64,000 nucleotides of DNA from the NCBI GenBank assembly GCA_004366205.1, contig SIRW01000097.1, positions 1 through 64,000 on the forward strand, given 5' to 3'. The translations under genes and the position numbers were made by a program. Below, one piece after another: positions 20,415-31,356 of this stretch (position 1 is the first letter of the stretch; each line of letters begins with the position of its first letter). This stretch comes from Actinomycetota bacterium (lineage in GTDB: Bacteria > Actinomycetota > Acidimicrobiia > Acidimicrobiales > CADCSY01). Under the pieces are notes generated by a model. That model made no database searches, was not told where the DNA came from, and saw only the letters and a list, made by a program, of their open reading frames with translations.

Positions 20415-21374
20415 ATGCCGGAGGTTCCCTTCACCGAGGGGCTCCACGAGGTCGGGGCCGGGGTCTTCGCCTACTTGCAGCCCGACGGCGGCTGGGGCTG
20501 GTCGAACGCGGGGCTCGTCGTCGACGGCGACCGGTCGCTGCTCGTCGACACCCTCTTCGACCTGGCGCACACCCAGCGGATGCTCGAGCGCATGCGCCGG
20601 ATCAGCCCGGCGGCCGAGAACATCGACGTGCTCGTGAACACCCACGCCAACGGTGACCACTGCTACGGCAACGAGCTCGCCGGGGCCGCCGAGATCGTGG
20701 CCACGGCCGCCTGCGCCGCCGAGATGGCGCGCACCCCGCCCGAGCTGCTGGCCGGCCTCGTCGACGGGGCCGAGAACCTCGGGCCGGCGGGGGCCTACGT
20801 GCGGGCGATCTTCGGTGCCTTCGACTTCCACGGCATCACGCTGGTGCCGCCCACCCGGACCTTTGAGGGCCGCCTCGACCTCACCGTGCACGACACGCCG
20901 GTCGAGCTCATCGAGGTCGGGCCCGCCCACACCGAGGGCGACCTCATCGCCCACCTGCCCGAGCAGCGCATCGTGTTCAGCGGCGACATCCTCTTTCACG
21001 GCAGCCACCCGATCGTCTGGGCCGGTCCGGTCTCGAACTGGATCGCCGCCTGCCAGACCATCATCGACCTGGACCCGGCGGTGGTCGTCCCCGGCCACGG
21101 ACCCGTGGCCAGCGTGGACGCGGTGGCGACCTTCAAGGAGTACTTCGAGGTCCTCACCCGCGAGGCCCGGTCGCGCTTCGACGCCGGGCTCTCGCCCATT
21201 GAGGCGGCCCGGGACATCAGCCTCACCGGCTACGACACCTGGGGTGAGCCCGAGCGCCTGGTCGTGAACATCACCACCCTGTACCGCGAGGACTTCGGCG
21301 GGGACCCGCCCTCGGACGCGTTCACGCTGTTCGGCTCGATGGCCGAGCTCGCCGGCTACGGGGGGGCCCGGTGA
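20415..21374 (+). CDS. MBL-fold metallo-hydrolase
   Basis: VLVNTHANGDHCYGNELA (HxxxDH-type), VVPGHGPVA. Confidence 0.88.
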   Translation: MPEVPFTEGLHEVGAGVFAYLQPDGGWGWSNAGLVVDGDRSLLVDTLFDLAHTQRMLERMRRISPAAENIDVLVNTHANGDHCYGNELAGAAEIVATAACAAEMARTPPELLAGLVDGAENLGPAGAYVRAIFGAFDFHGITLVPPTRTFEGRLDLTVHDTPVELIEVGPAHTEGDLIAHLPEQRIVFSGDILFHGSHPIVWAGPVSNWIAACQTIIDLDPAVVVPGHGPVASVDAVATFKEYFEVLTREARSRFDAGLSPIEAARDISLTGYDTWGEPERLVVNITTLYREDFGGDPPSDAFTLFGSMAELAGYGGAR

Positions 21375-22855
21375 GCGACCGGCGCCACCGGTTCGTGGTG
21401 ATCGGCGCGGGGATGGCCGGCATCCTCAGCGCCATCAAGCTGCGCGAGGCGGGGTTCCGCGCCGTGACCGTCTACGAGAAGGCCGACCGCCTGGGCGGCA
21501 CGTGGCGGGAGAACACCTATCCCGGGATCGCCTGCGACGTGCCCTCGCACCTCTACAGCTACTCGTTCGCCCCCAACCCGGACTGGAGCCACGTCTTCTC
21601 ACCCGGCGACGAGATCCTCGCCTACCTCGAGGACGTGGCGCGCCGCCACGGCGTGACCGACTGCATCCGGCTGGGAACCGAGGTCACCCGGCTCGAGTGG
21701 CGGCAGGGTCGCTGGCACGTCGAGACGGCGACGGGCGAGCGGGACGAGGCGGACTTCGTGATCGCCGCCACCGGCGTCCTGCACCACCCCCGCTACCCCG
21801 ACATCGAGGGCTTGGGCGACTTCGAGGGTGCGGCGTTCCACAGCGCCCGCTGGGACCACACCGTCCCCCTCGAGGGTCGCCGGGTCGGCGTGGTCGGCAC
21901 GGGCTCGAGCGCCGTGCAGATCGTCGGCGCCGTCGTCGACACCGTCGGCGAGCTGCGGCTGTTCCAGCGCACCCCCCAGTGGATCCTCCCGCTCGACAAC
22001 CCGCCGATCAGCGACGAGGACCGCGCCCGCTTCCGGGCGGATCCGACCGCGCTCGCCGCGCGGCGGGCCGAGCTCGCCCGCTCCTTCGCCGACAACTTCG
22101 CCAACGCCGTCGTCGACGCCGCCTCGCCGCAGATGCGGATGATCGAGGAGCTGTGCCTGGCCAACCTCGAGCAGAACGTGGTCGACCCCGACCTGCGGGA
22201 GCGGCTACGGCCCGACTACCGGGCCGCCTGCAAGCGGCTGGTGGTCCACCCGAACTTCTACGAGGCGGTCCAGCGGCCCAACGCCGTGCTCGTCACCGAG
22301 CGGATCGCGCGGGTCGAGCCGGCCGGCGTCCGCACGGCCGACGGCGAGCTGCACGAGCTCGATGTCCTCGTGCTCGCCACCGGCTTCCAGGTCGACCGGT
22401 TCCTCCGGCCCATCCAGGTCACCGGCCGCGACGGGATCTCCCTCGACGAGGTGTGGACCGAGCGCCCGACGGCCTACCTGTCGATCTCGGTGCCCGGCTT
22501 CCCCAACCTCTTCATGCTGAACGGACCCAACGGCCCGGTCGGCAACTTCTCCCTCATCGACGTCGCCGAGTTGCAGCTCGCCTATGTCCTGCAACTGATC
22601 GAGCCGGTCCTGCGCGGCGAGGCCGCCGCGGTGTGCGCCCGGCGCGACGCCACCGAGCGCCTGGAGGCCGCGCGGGTCGAGGCGGCGCAGAAGACCGTGT
22701 GGGTCACCGGCTGCAAGAGCTGGTACCTCGACGACCGGGGCATCCCGGCGGCGTGGCCGTGGAGCTTCGACCGGTTCCGCGAGGTGATGGCCCGCCCCGA
22801 CCTCGGCGACTTCGAGCTGACCGCCGCCCCCCAGGTCAGCCCAGCAGCTCGCTGA
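21371..22855 (+). CDS. Flavin-containing monooxygenase, Baeyer-Villiger-like (type I)
   Basis: VVIGAGMAGI, DRLGGTWRENTYPGIACDVPSHLYSYSFAPNPDW, FEGAAFHSARWDH fingerprint, GVVGTGSSAVQIV second Rossmann. Confidence 0.92.
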   Translation: MSDRRHRFVVIGAGMAGILSAIKLREAGFRAVTVYEKADRLGGTWRENTYPGIACDVPSHLYSYSFAPNPDWSHVFSPGDEILAYLEDVARRHGVTDCIRLGTEVTRLEWRQGRWHVETATGERDEADFVIAATGVLHHPRYPDIEGLGDFEGAAFHSARWDHTVPLEGRRVGVVGTGSSAVQIVGAVVDTVGELRLFQRTPQWILPLDNPPISDEDRARFRADPTALAARRAELARSFADNFANAVVDAASPQMRMIEELCLANLEQNVVDPDLRERLRPDYRAACKRLVVHPNFYEAVQRPNAVLVTERIARVEPAGVRTADGELHELDVLVLATGFQVDRFLRPIQVTGRDGISLDEVWTERPTAYLSISVPGFPNLFMLNGPNGPVGNFSLIDVAELQLAYVLQLIEPVLRGEAAAVCARRDATERLEAARVEAAQKTVWVTGCKSWYLDDRGIPAAWPWSFDRFREVMARPDLGDFELTAAPQVSPAAR

Positions 22856-23438
22856 CCGCCTCGGCCACGGCGTCCGCCACGACGCGCTCGTGGCCGGCGA
22901 GGAAGTGGTCGGCGCCCGCAAGGGGGACCGCCCGGGCCCGGGGAAGCAGCTCGGCGACCCGCTCGGGCGACCCGAACTGGTCGTGCTCCGGCACGAGGGC
23001 CACCACCGGCACGCCCTCGCCGGCGGCCTCGAGCAGCTCGGCGGGGAGGAAGCGCAGGGTCGGCGCCACGGCCACCACGCCGGCCACCCGCCCGTCGCTG
23101 CCGAGGGCCGCGGCCAGCGCCTGATCGGCGCCGTAGGACCAGCCGACCAGGGCGACCCTGGCCCCGCCGGTCCGGTCGAGCGCCCCGGCGACGGCGGCGG
23201 CCACGTCGGCCCGGCGCTCCTCGTCGGTGCCCCGCCGTCGGAAGTCGAACCGCAGGCTGGCGATGCCCCGCCCGGCCAGCGAGTCAGCCCACGCCGTCAC
23301 GACGGGGACCTGCATCGATCCGCCGTAGTCGGGATGGGGGTGGCACAGCACGGCCACACCGGCGTCACCCTCGACCGGACGCCAGCGGGCATCCAGCACC
23401 ACGCCGTCGGCGGCGGTCAACTTGAGCGGTTCGTCCAC
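22836..23438 (-). CDS. Alpha/beta hydrolase (dienelactone-hydrolase-like)
   Basis: VLCHPHPDYGGSM, SLRFDFRRRG, LVGWSYGADQAL, ALVPEHDQF. Confidence 0.85.
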   Translation of the reverse strand: MDEPLKLTAADGVVLDARWRPVEGDAGVAVLCHPHPDYGGSMQVPVVTAWADSLAGRGIASLRFDFRRRGTDEERRADVAAAVAGALDRTGGARVALVGWSYGADQALAAALGSDGRVAGVVAVAPTLRFLPAELLEAAGEGVPVVALVPEHDQFGSPERVAELLPRARAVPLAGADHFLAGHERVVADAVAEAVSELLG

Positions 23439-23456
23439 GCACCGAGGCTAACGACG

Positions 23457-23489
23457 AGCGGCCCGCCCGGCGCCACCGGGCGGGCCGCT
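23457..23489 (-). terminator. Strong GC hairpin, 14-bp perfect stem, 5-nt loop
   Basis: AGCGGCCCGCCCGG-CGCCA-CCGGGCGGGCCGCT immediately downstream of 23512..23643 (minus). Confidence 0.75.
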
Positions 23490-23511
23490 GGTGCCGCGAT
23501 CCGCTCAGCGC

Positions 23512-23643
23512 TCAGCGGCGCGCTCCCGCTTCGCCTGCGCGGCCCTCGCGGGCCAGGTCCTCGTTGCCGATGACCTCGCCGGCGACCTCCTTGGCCTTGC
23601 CGGCGAGCCTGGTGAGCGGGCCGTTGCGTTCCGTCTGTGCCAT
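23512..23643 (-). CDS. 43-aa CsbD-like microprotein
   Basis: MAQTERNGPLTRLAGKAKEVAGEVIGNEDLAREGRAGEAGARR*; LxGKAKEVAGEVxGNEDLxREG is the CsbD signature; AGGAGG upstream of ATG; followed by hairpin. Below ORF-track length cutoff. Confidence 0.8.
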   Translation of the reverse strand: MAQTERNGPLTRLAGKAKEVAGEVIGNEDLAREGRAGEAGARR

Positions 23644-23795
23644 CTGCGATCCCTCCTGGGTGCATCGGGTCTGCCGATCCGGTGCGTTCCGCCGACCGGC
23701 TGCCCGGTGCTACCCGCTGCCCGCGGTCAGCAAGCGCGGCGGTGGTGTGACGTCGTCCACGTTCCTCGCCGCCCCGGGTTGGGTACGCGGGGCCC

Positions 23796-25484
<1,689 letters not shown>

Positions 25485-25562
25485 CCAGGGGCCGGACCGC
25501 TAGTGTGCGCGCCGAGCGGGTGACGCTCCGACCCCGTCCCGGGCCTGCCCCCTTCCCCTGTC

Positions 25563-27515
25563 GTGCCTGACGCCCTGCGCCTCCCGCTGACCGATCCCGC
25601 GTTCGTCTTCGCCGCGCTGGTGCTGCTCGCCCTGGCCGGACCGATCCTCGCCGAACGCATCCGGGTACCCGGGATCATCGGCGTCATCGTGCTGGGCATG
25701 CTGGCCGGACCCACGGGTCTCGGTGTGCTCGAGCGGGCGGGTGTGGTCGAGCTCCTCGGGTCGGTGGGGCTGCTCTACCTGATGTTCCTGGCCGGCCTCG
25801 ACCTCGACCCCGACCGCTTCGACGAGCACAGCAAACCGACGATCCTGTTCTCGGCGACCACGTTCGTGATCCCGATGGTGGTCAACACGCTGGTGGCCCG
25901 CGCCTTCGGGCTCTCGTGGCCGGCCGCCCTCCTCGTGGCGTCGGCCTTCACCTCCCACACGGTGCTCACCTACCCCCTGGTCCGCCGGTTCGGCCTGGCC
26001 CAGTCGACGACCGTGGCGGTCACGCTCGGTGCCACGTTGGCCGCCACGGTGGCCGCGCTGCTCGTCCTCGCCGTGGTGGCCGCGGGCGAGCGGGGAGACA
26101 CCGGCGCCGTGTTCTGGATCGGGTTCGTCGTGGGCGGCTCGGCCTTCCTCGTGGCGGCGCTGTGGGGCCTGCCCCGGCTCACACGCTGGTTCTTCCGCTC
26201 GTTCGGGCAGGATCGCACTGTCCGCTTCCTGTTCGTCGTGGCGGCCGTGTTCGTCACCGCCGCCATCAGCGACCTGGCGCGCATCGAGTCGATCGTCGGA
26301 GCCTTCATCGCCGGGTTCGCGCTCAACCGGTTCGTCCCGAACGACAGCCTGCTGATGGAGCGGCTGCAGTTCCTGGGCAACAGCCTGCTGATCCCGCTGT
26401 TCCTCATCTCGACCGGGATGCTGATCGACCCGCTCCTGATCGTCACCGACCCCAGGGCGCTCGCACTGGGCCTGGCGCTGACCGCCTCCGCGCTCGGCGC
26501 CAAGCTGCTCGCCATCCTTCCCGTGTCGCTGTACCTCCGGGCCGACCGGGCCGAGACCGGCGTGATGTTCTCCCTCACGAGCGCGCAGGCGGCGGGGGCG
26601 CTCGCGGCGGTGCTCGTCGCCGTCGACATCGGCCTCGTCGGTGAGGACGTGGTGAACGCCGTCGTGCTCGTGATCCTGCTGACGTGCGTGGTGGCGCCGG
26701 CCGTGGGCGTCCGCTACGCCCCGCTGATGCGCCGCCCCGAGCGGCGGCCCCCCCGCCTCGGCGAGTCGATCGTCGTGCCCATCTCGAACCTCGACCACGC
26801 CGAGGAGATCATGCGCCTCGCCGGGTACCTCGCGGCGCCCGACTCGGGGATCGTGATGCCGCTCACGGTGCTGAACTTCGACGCGTCGATCGACGAGGTC
26901 GAGGAGCAGCAGCAGCTGCTCACCGACAAGGCCGAGCCCGCTGTGCTGGGTGCCGGTGCGGACGCCCGCACGCTCGTGCGGATCGACGTGACCTCCAGCG
27001 CGGGAATGCTGCACACGGTCGTGGAGAACCACGCCACGTGCCTGCTGATGGGCTGGAAGGGGTTCGCCACCCGCCGTCGCAGCAGCTTCGGTGAGGACGT
27101 GGACGCCATCCTCACCCTCTCCCCGGTGCCGGTCCTCGTGTGCCGGCCGGGGTCCGGCGACCCGCACGAGCGTGTGGTGCTGAGCATCACCGAGCGCGAT
27201 CTGGGAGCGGGTGGCCTGCCGGGCCTCGAGCTCAGCGCCTTCGTCGCCAGCCGCCTCGCGCGCCAAGCCGACCTCCCCCTGCTCGTCGTCACCCAGCGGG
27301 CGGACCCGAAGCTGGATCTGCTCCTTCGAGGCGTGCGCAACGTCGAGCTGGTGGTCGACGAGCGGCGCCGGCAGGACTCGCTCACCGAGCTCACCTGCAG
27401 CGGCGACCTCGTCGTGTTCGGGATCCCGCCGGTGCGGGCCGGGCTGGGCAAGGGGGCGTCACGACTAGCCCAGACCCTGCCCGACCGCTCCTTGCTCGTG
27501 GTCGCCCCGCGCTGA
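25563..27515 (+). CDS. CPA2-type cation:proton antiporter with C-terminal universal-stress-like region
   Basis: LALAGPILAERIRVPGIIGVIVLGMLAGPTGLG, multiple TMs, long cytosolic C-terminus (IVVPISNLDHAEEIMRLA...). Confidence 0.88.
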   Translation: MPDALRLPLTDPAFVFAALVLLALAGPILAERIRVPGIIGVIVLGMLAGPTGLGVLERAGVVELLGSVGLLYLMFLAGLDLDPDRFDEHSKPTILFSATTFVIPMVVNTLVARAFGLSWPAALLVASAFTSHTVLTYPLVRRFGLAQSTTVAVTLGATLAATVAALLVLAVVAAGERGDTGAVFWIGFVVGGSAFLVAALWGLPRLTRWFFRSFGQDRTVRFLFVVAAVFVTAAISDLARIESIVGAFIAGFALNRFVPNDSLLMERLQFLGNSLLIPLFLISTGMLIDPLLIVTDPRALALGLALTASALGAKLLAILPVSLYLRADRAETGVMFSLTSAQAAGALAAVLVAVDIGLVGEDVVNAVVLVILLTCVVAPAVGVRYAPLMRRPERRPPRLGESIVVPISNLDHAEEIMRLAGYLAAPDSGIVMPLTVLNFDASIDEVEEQQQLLTDKAEPAVLGAGADARTLVRIDVTSSAGMLHTVVENHATCLLMGWKGFATRRRSSFGEDVDAILTLSPVPVLVCRPGSGDPHERVVLSITERDLGAGGLPGLELSAFVASRLARQADLPLLVVTQRADPKLDLLLRGVRNVELVVDERRRQDSLTELTCSGDLVVFGIPPVRAGLGKGASRLAQTLPDRSLLVVAPR

Positions 27516-27586
27516 GGACAACCCGGTCCGAGTCCAGCGGCGGCCGGGCGCGGCGGATCCCGACGCTCGCTGGCGGGACGAGTCGA

Positions 27587-28657
27587 TCAGCGGTCGCGCC
27601 AGGCCACGTAGTGGGCCAGCTCGACCAGGGCCTCGCTGGCGTCGTCGCCGAGCCGGGCGGCGGGCACGGCGGCGACCGCCTGGTCGAGCAGGCGGGCGAT
27701 CACGCCCTCGACCTCGTCGCGGGCGCCGGTGGCGACCAGCACCTCTTGCAGGCGGGCGACCTCGTCGCCGTCGAGGTCCCGGCGGCCGACCGTGTCGAGC
27801 ACCCGGCGCTGCGCGGCGTCGGCCCGGTCGATGGCGATGGCGAGCAGCGGGGTGGGCTTGCCCTCGCGGAAGTCGTCGCCGACGGGCTTGCCGGTCACCG
27901 CGCTGTCACCGAACGCCCCCAGCAGGTCGTCGCGGAGCTGGAACGCCTCGCCGAGGGGCAGGCCGTAGGCCGACAGCGGCTCGCGCAGGGCGTCGAGCCG
28001 GCCGGCGAGGGCGGCACCGAGGTGCAGCGGCCGCTCGATCGTGTACTTGCCGGACTTGTACGACGCGATGCGGCGGGCGCTGTCGAGGTCGACCCCGCCG
28101 CTGGCGGCGCCGAGCAGGTCGAGGTACTGGCCGACGTTGAGCTCGAGCCGCAGCTCGTCGAACACGTCGCGCGCCGGCCGGGGAGCGTCGGCCACGAGGG
28201 TGTCGGCGTACACGAAGGCGAGGTCGCCGACCAGGATCGCGACCCCCTCGCCGAAGCGCCGGGCCTCGCCCCGCCACCTGCCGTCGTCGTGGAGGCCCGA
28301 GAACCGGAGGTGGGCGGTGGGCCGGCCCCGGCGCTGGGCCGAGCCGTCCATCACGTCGTCGTGCAGCAGCGCGAAGGCGTGCAGCAGCTCGAGGCTGGCC
28401 CCGGCGTCGACGACGGCCGGGTCGTCGGGGTCGCCACCCGCGCCGACGAACGCCCAGTGGCAGAACGCCGGCCGCAGCCGCTTGCCGCCGCCGAGGACGA
28501 GGGCGCTGAGCGCGTCGAAGGGCTCGCCGAGGGCGGGGTCGACCAGCGACCACCGGTCACGCTCGGTGTCGAGCAGGGAGCGCAGACGGCCCTCCACCCG
28601 GCCGGCGATGTGGCCCAGGTGCGCCGGCGCGGTGACCGAGGGCCCCGGCGGTGGCAT
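27587..28657 (-). CDS. Polyprenyl synthetase family protein (GGPP synthase-like)
   Basis: GGKRLRPAFCHWAF, LLHDDVMDGS (first Asp-rich motif), QLRDDLLGAFGD (second). Confidence 0.92.
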   Translation of the reverse strand: MPPPGPSVTAPAHLGHIAGRVEGRLRSLLDTERDRWSLVDPALGEPFDALSALVLGGGKRLRPAFCHWAFVGAGGDPDDPAVVDAGASLELLHAFALLHDDVMDGSAQRRGRPTAHLRFSGLHDDGRWRGEARRFGEGVAILVGDLAFVYADTLVADAPRPARDVFDELRLELNVGQYLDLLGAASGGVDLDSARRIASYKSGKYTIERPLHLGAALAGRLDALREPLSAYGLPLGEAFQLRDDLLGAFGDSAVTGKPVGDDFREGKPTPLLAIAIDRADAAQRRVLDTVGRRDLDGDEVARLQEVLVATGARDEVEGVIARLLDQAVAAVPAARLGDDASEALVELAHYVAWRDR

Positions 28658-28739
28658 CAGGCGGCGGTGTCCATAGCAGGTCGGCAGCCATCGTACGGCG
28701 GCGGCCGCACCGGACCACAGCCGCCGGTACGGTCGAGGG

Positions 28740-29441
28740 ATGGCCGTGGACGCCGTGATCTTCGACTGGGGCGGGACCCTGTCGCACTTCGTGTCGGTGG
28801 AGATGATCGACGTGTGGTGCCTGGCCGCCCGTCACCTCGACCCCGACCGGGAGGAGGAGGTCACGGCGCGCCTGGTGGAGGTCGAGGAGCGGTTCTGGGC
28901 CCGCACGGCCTCGCACCAGGAGAGCGGCACGCTCGCCGACCTCGTCGCCGAGGCGTCGGCCGAGCTGGGCCTCGACGTCGCCGAGGCCGTCCTCGAGGAG
29001 GCCGCCGTCCGCCACCTCGACGCCTGGACCCCCCACATCACCCACGACCCCGACGCTGCGGAGGTGCTGGCGGCGCTGCGCGAGCGGGGGCTGCGGATCG
29101 GCCTGCTGTCGAACACGCACTGGCCCCGCGCCTTCCACGAGCGCTTCCTCGAGCGCGACGGGCTCGCCGAGCTGATCGACGCCCGCCTCTACACGAGCGA
29201 GATGACCCACATGAAGCCGCACCCGAAGGTGTTCGCCGAGGCCCTGGCGGCGGTGGGGGTCGACGACCCGGGCCGGACCGTGTTCGTCGGCGACCGCCCC
29301 TTCGACGACATCCACGGCGCCAAGCAGGCCGGCATGCGCGCCGTGCTGCGCCCCAACCCCGCGGTCCCCGGCCACCCCACCACCCCCGACGCCGTCATCG
29401 ACCGCCTGCACCAGCTCCTCGACCTCGTCGACCGCTGGTAG
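28740..29441 (+). CDS. HAD-family hydrolase
   Basis: AVIFDWGGTL, LLSNTHWPR, KPHPKVFAEAL, FVGDRPFDDIHGAKQAGM. Confidence 0.92.
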   Translation: MAVDAVIFDWGGTLSHFVSVEMIDVWCLAARHLDPDREEEVTARLVEVEERFWARTASHQESGTLADLVAEASAELGLDVAEAVLEEAAVRHLDAWTPHITHDPDAAEVLAALRERGLRIGLLSNTHWPRAFHERFLERDGLAELIDARLYTSEMTHMKPHPKVFAEALAAVGVDDPGRTVFVGDRPFDDIHGAKQAGMRAVLRPNPAVPGHPTTPDAVIDRLHQLLDLVDRW

Positions 29442-29476
29442 CCAGCGTCGCCGTCCCGGACCCGGCCCCCTGCCTC

Positions 29477-29524
29477 GTTCTGTGAGGGCTTCTACCGCGA
29501 TGCGCGAGGAACCTTCACGGTTCG
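29477..29524. other. Imperfect inverted repeat between convergent genes, with GTTCTGTGAGG motif at its left end
   Basis: GTTCTGTGAGGGCTTCTACCGCG-atg-CGCGAGGAACCTTCACGGTTC pairs imperfectly along most of its length. Confidence 0.45.
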
Positions 29525-29555
29525 CCCACCGGCGCGTGCGGGCCGGAGCAGGCGA

Positions 29556-29855
29556 TCAGGCGGGCGGCGGCTCGTCGAGCTGCTCGAGGTCGGCGACGAT
29601 GCGCTCGACCTCGACGCGGGTGGCGCCGATGCGCTCTCGGCAGAAGCGGATGAGCTCGGCCGCGCGCCGTACCCGCTCGGCGAGGTGGTCGACGTCGATC
29701 TGGTCGTCCTCGAGCTCGGTGAGGATCGCCTCGAGCTCGGTGACGGCGGCGGCGTAGCCCTCGATGGGCTGGCGGGCGGCGCTGGCCGGTGGGCTCGGCG
29801 ACACCCCCCCGGCGTCCGGGGCGGGCTGGGGCTCAGCGGGGCGCTCGGCGCTCAC
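29556..29855 (-). CDS. xseB: Exodeoxyribonuclease VII small subunit
   Basis: IEGYAAAVTELEAILTELEDDQIDVDHLAERVRRAAELIRFCRERI; directly downstream of and overlapping xseA. Confidence 0.9.
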   Translation of the reverse strand: MSAERPAEPQPAPDAGGVSPSPPASAARQPIEGYAAAVTELEAILTELEDDQIDVDHLAERVRRAAELIRFCRERIGATRVEVERIVADLEQLDEPPPA

Positions 29856-31288
29856 GGTTCCTCCGGGGAGCTGGTGTCGTCGGGGGCCACGGCCTCGACC
29901 CGGCTGCGGGCGCTGCCGTCGGCGAAGCGGGTGACGAGCTCGTCGCCCGGGGTGAGGTCGGCGGCCCGGCGCACCAGCCGGCCGCCGGCGTCGTGGGTGA
30001 TGCTCCAGCCCCGGGCGAGCGCCCGGGCCGGGTCGGCGGCCGCCACCTTCGCCGTGGCGACGTCGAGCCTCGCGTCGCCGGCGGCGAGCGGGCGAGGCGC
30101 GGCCTGGCGCAGCCGGCGCCCGGCCTCGTGTGCGGCCCGCTCGGCGGGGCGCAGCAGCGACTCGAGGCGGACCGGCGCCAGGCGGGCCGCGGCGCGGGCC
30201 AGGCGCTGGTCGTGGTCGCGGGCCCGGGCCCGGGACAGGCCGGCGACGGCGCCGGCGGCGGTCACGACCTGATGCTCGGCCAGGGTCACGGCGCGGCGAG
30301 CGTCGGCCGCGGCGCGGCGGGCGCAGGCGACGAGGTGGTCGTCGGCCGTGCGCACCCGGCCGGCGGCCAGATCGCCGATCCGCCGCCAGGCCGCCTCGGC
30401 CCGGTCGCGGGCGGCGGCAACGTGGGCGACGAGCGTGGCGGCGCAGGCCGTGGGGGTCTTGCAGGCGGTGTGGGCGACCTCGTCGGCGATGCTGCGGTCG
30501 GTCTCGTGCCCGATGCCGGTCGTGACCGGAACGGGCGCGGCGGCGATGGCCCGGGCCACCGCCTCGTGGTCGAACGTGGCCAGGTCGGTGCGGGAGCCGC
30601 CGCCCCGCACCACGGCGATGACGTCGCACCCGGATGCGCCGAGCAGCCGCAGGGCCCGCACCACCGACCCCTCGGCGCCCCGGCCCTGCACCCGGGCGTG
30701 CACCAGCACCACCTCGAAGCCGAAGCCCGACCGCTCGATCTCGTGCACGAAGTCGGCGTGGGCGGCGCTGCCCTCGCTGGTGAGCAGCCCGACCCGCAGG
30801 GGAAGCAACGGCCAGGGCAGCGAGCGGTTGCGCTCGAGCAGGCCGTCGGCGGCCAGGGCCCGCAGCACCCGGCTGCGGTCGGCTGCCAGCTTGCCGAGCG
30901 TGTGGACCGGGTCGACGGCCGACATCTGGAGCTGCACCTGGCTGCGGCCCGCGTAGTAGCCGACCCGGACCCGGATGCGGACCTCGATGCCGTCGCCGAG
31001 GCTGAACTCGGGCACGTCCCTGAGCCGGCGCTCGATGCGCTGGCGCTCGGAGGCGAACAGCACGACGGGCAGCTCGGCGGGCTGGGACCGGCCCCGCACG
31101 TCCTCGGCGAGGGTGAAGTAGGCGTGGCCGGCGCGGGACACCTGCCAGCCCCGGATCTCGCCCCGGACCCACACCTCGGCCGGGAACGCCGCGCTGACGG
31201 CCCGGCTGACGAGGCCGCACAGCTCGGCGACGCCGAGCGTCGGCTCGACGCCCTCGAGCTCGAAGCTGGCCTGGGCGGGTGGGGTCAC
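29852..31288 (-). CDS. xseA: Exodeoxyribonuclease VII large subunit
   Basis: VWVRGEIRGWQVSRAGHAYFTLAE (OB fold), GLLTSEGSAAHADFVHEIERSGFGFEVVL, VIAVVRGGGSRTDLATFD, GIGHETDRSIADEVAH. Confidence 0.95.
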   Translation of the reverse strand: MTPPAQASFELEGVEPTLGVAELCGLVSRAVSAAFPAEVWVRGEIRGWQVSRAGHAYFTLAEDVRGRSQPAELPVVLFASERQRIERRLRDVPEFSLGDGIEVRIRVRVGYYAGRSQVQLQMSAVDPVHTLGKLAADRSRVLRALAADGLLERNRSLPWPLLPLRVGLLTSEGSAAHADFVHEIERSGFGFEVVLVHARVQGRGAEGSVVRALRLLGASGCDVIAVVRGGGSRTDLATFDHEAVARAIAAAPVPVTTGIGHETDRSIADEVAHTACKTPTACAATLVAHVAAARDRAEAAWRRIGDLAAGRVRTADDHLVACARRAAADARRAVTLAEHQVVTAAGAVAGLSRARARDHDQRLARAAARLAPVRLESLLRPAERAAHEAGRRLRQAAPRPLAAGDARLDVATAKVAAADPARALARGWSITHDAGGRLVRRAADLTPGDELVTRFADGSARSRVEAVAPDDTSSPEEP

Positions 31289-31356
31289 CCGACCATCATG
31301 GCCGCGAGGTGCGACACCGGCTCGCCCCCTCGCGCCATCTGGGCCAGACTCCGCGC

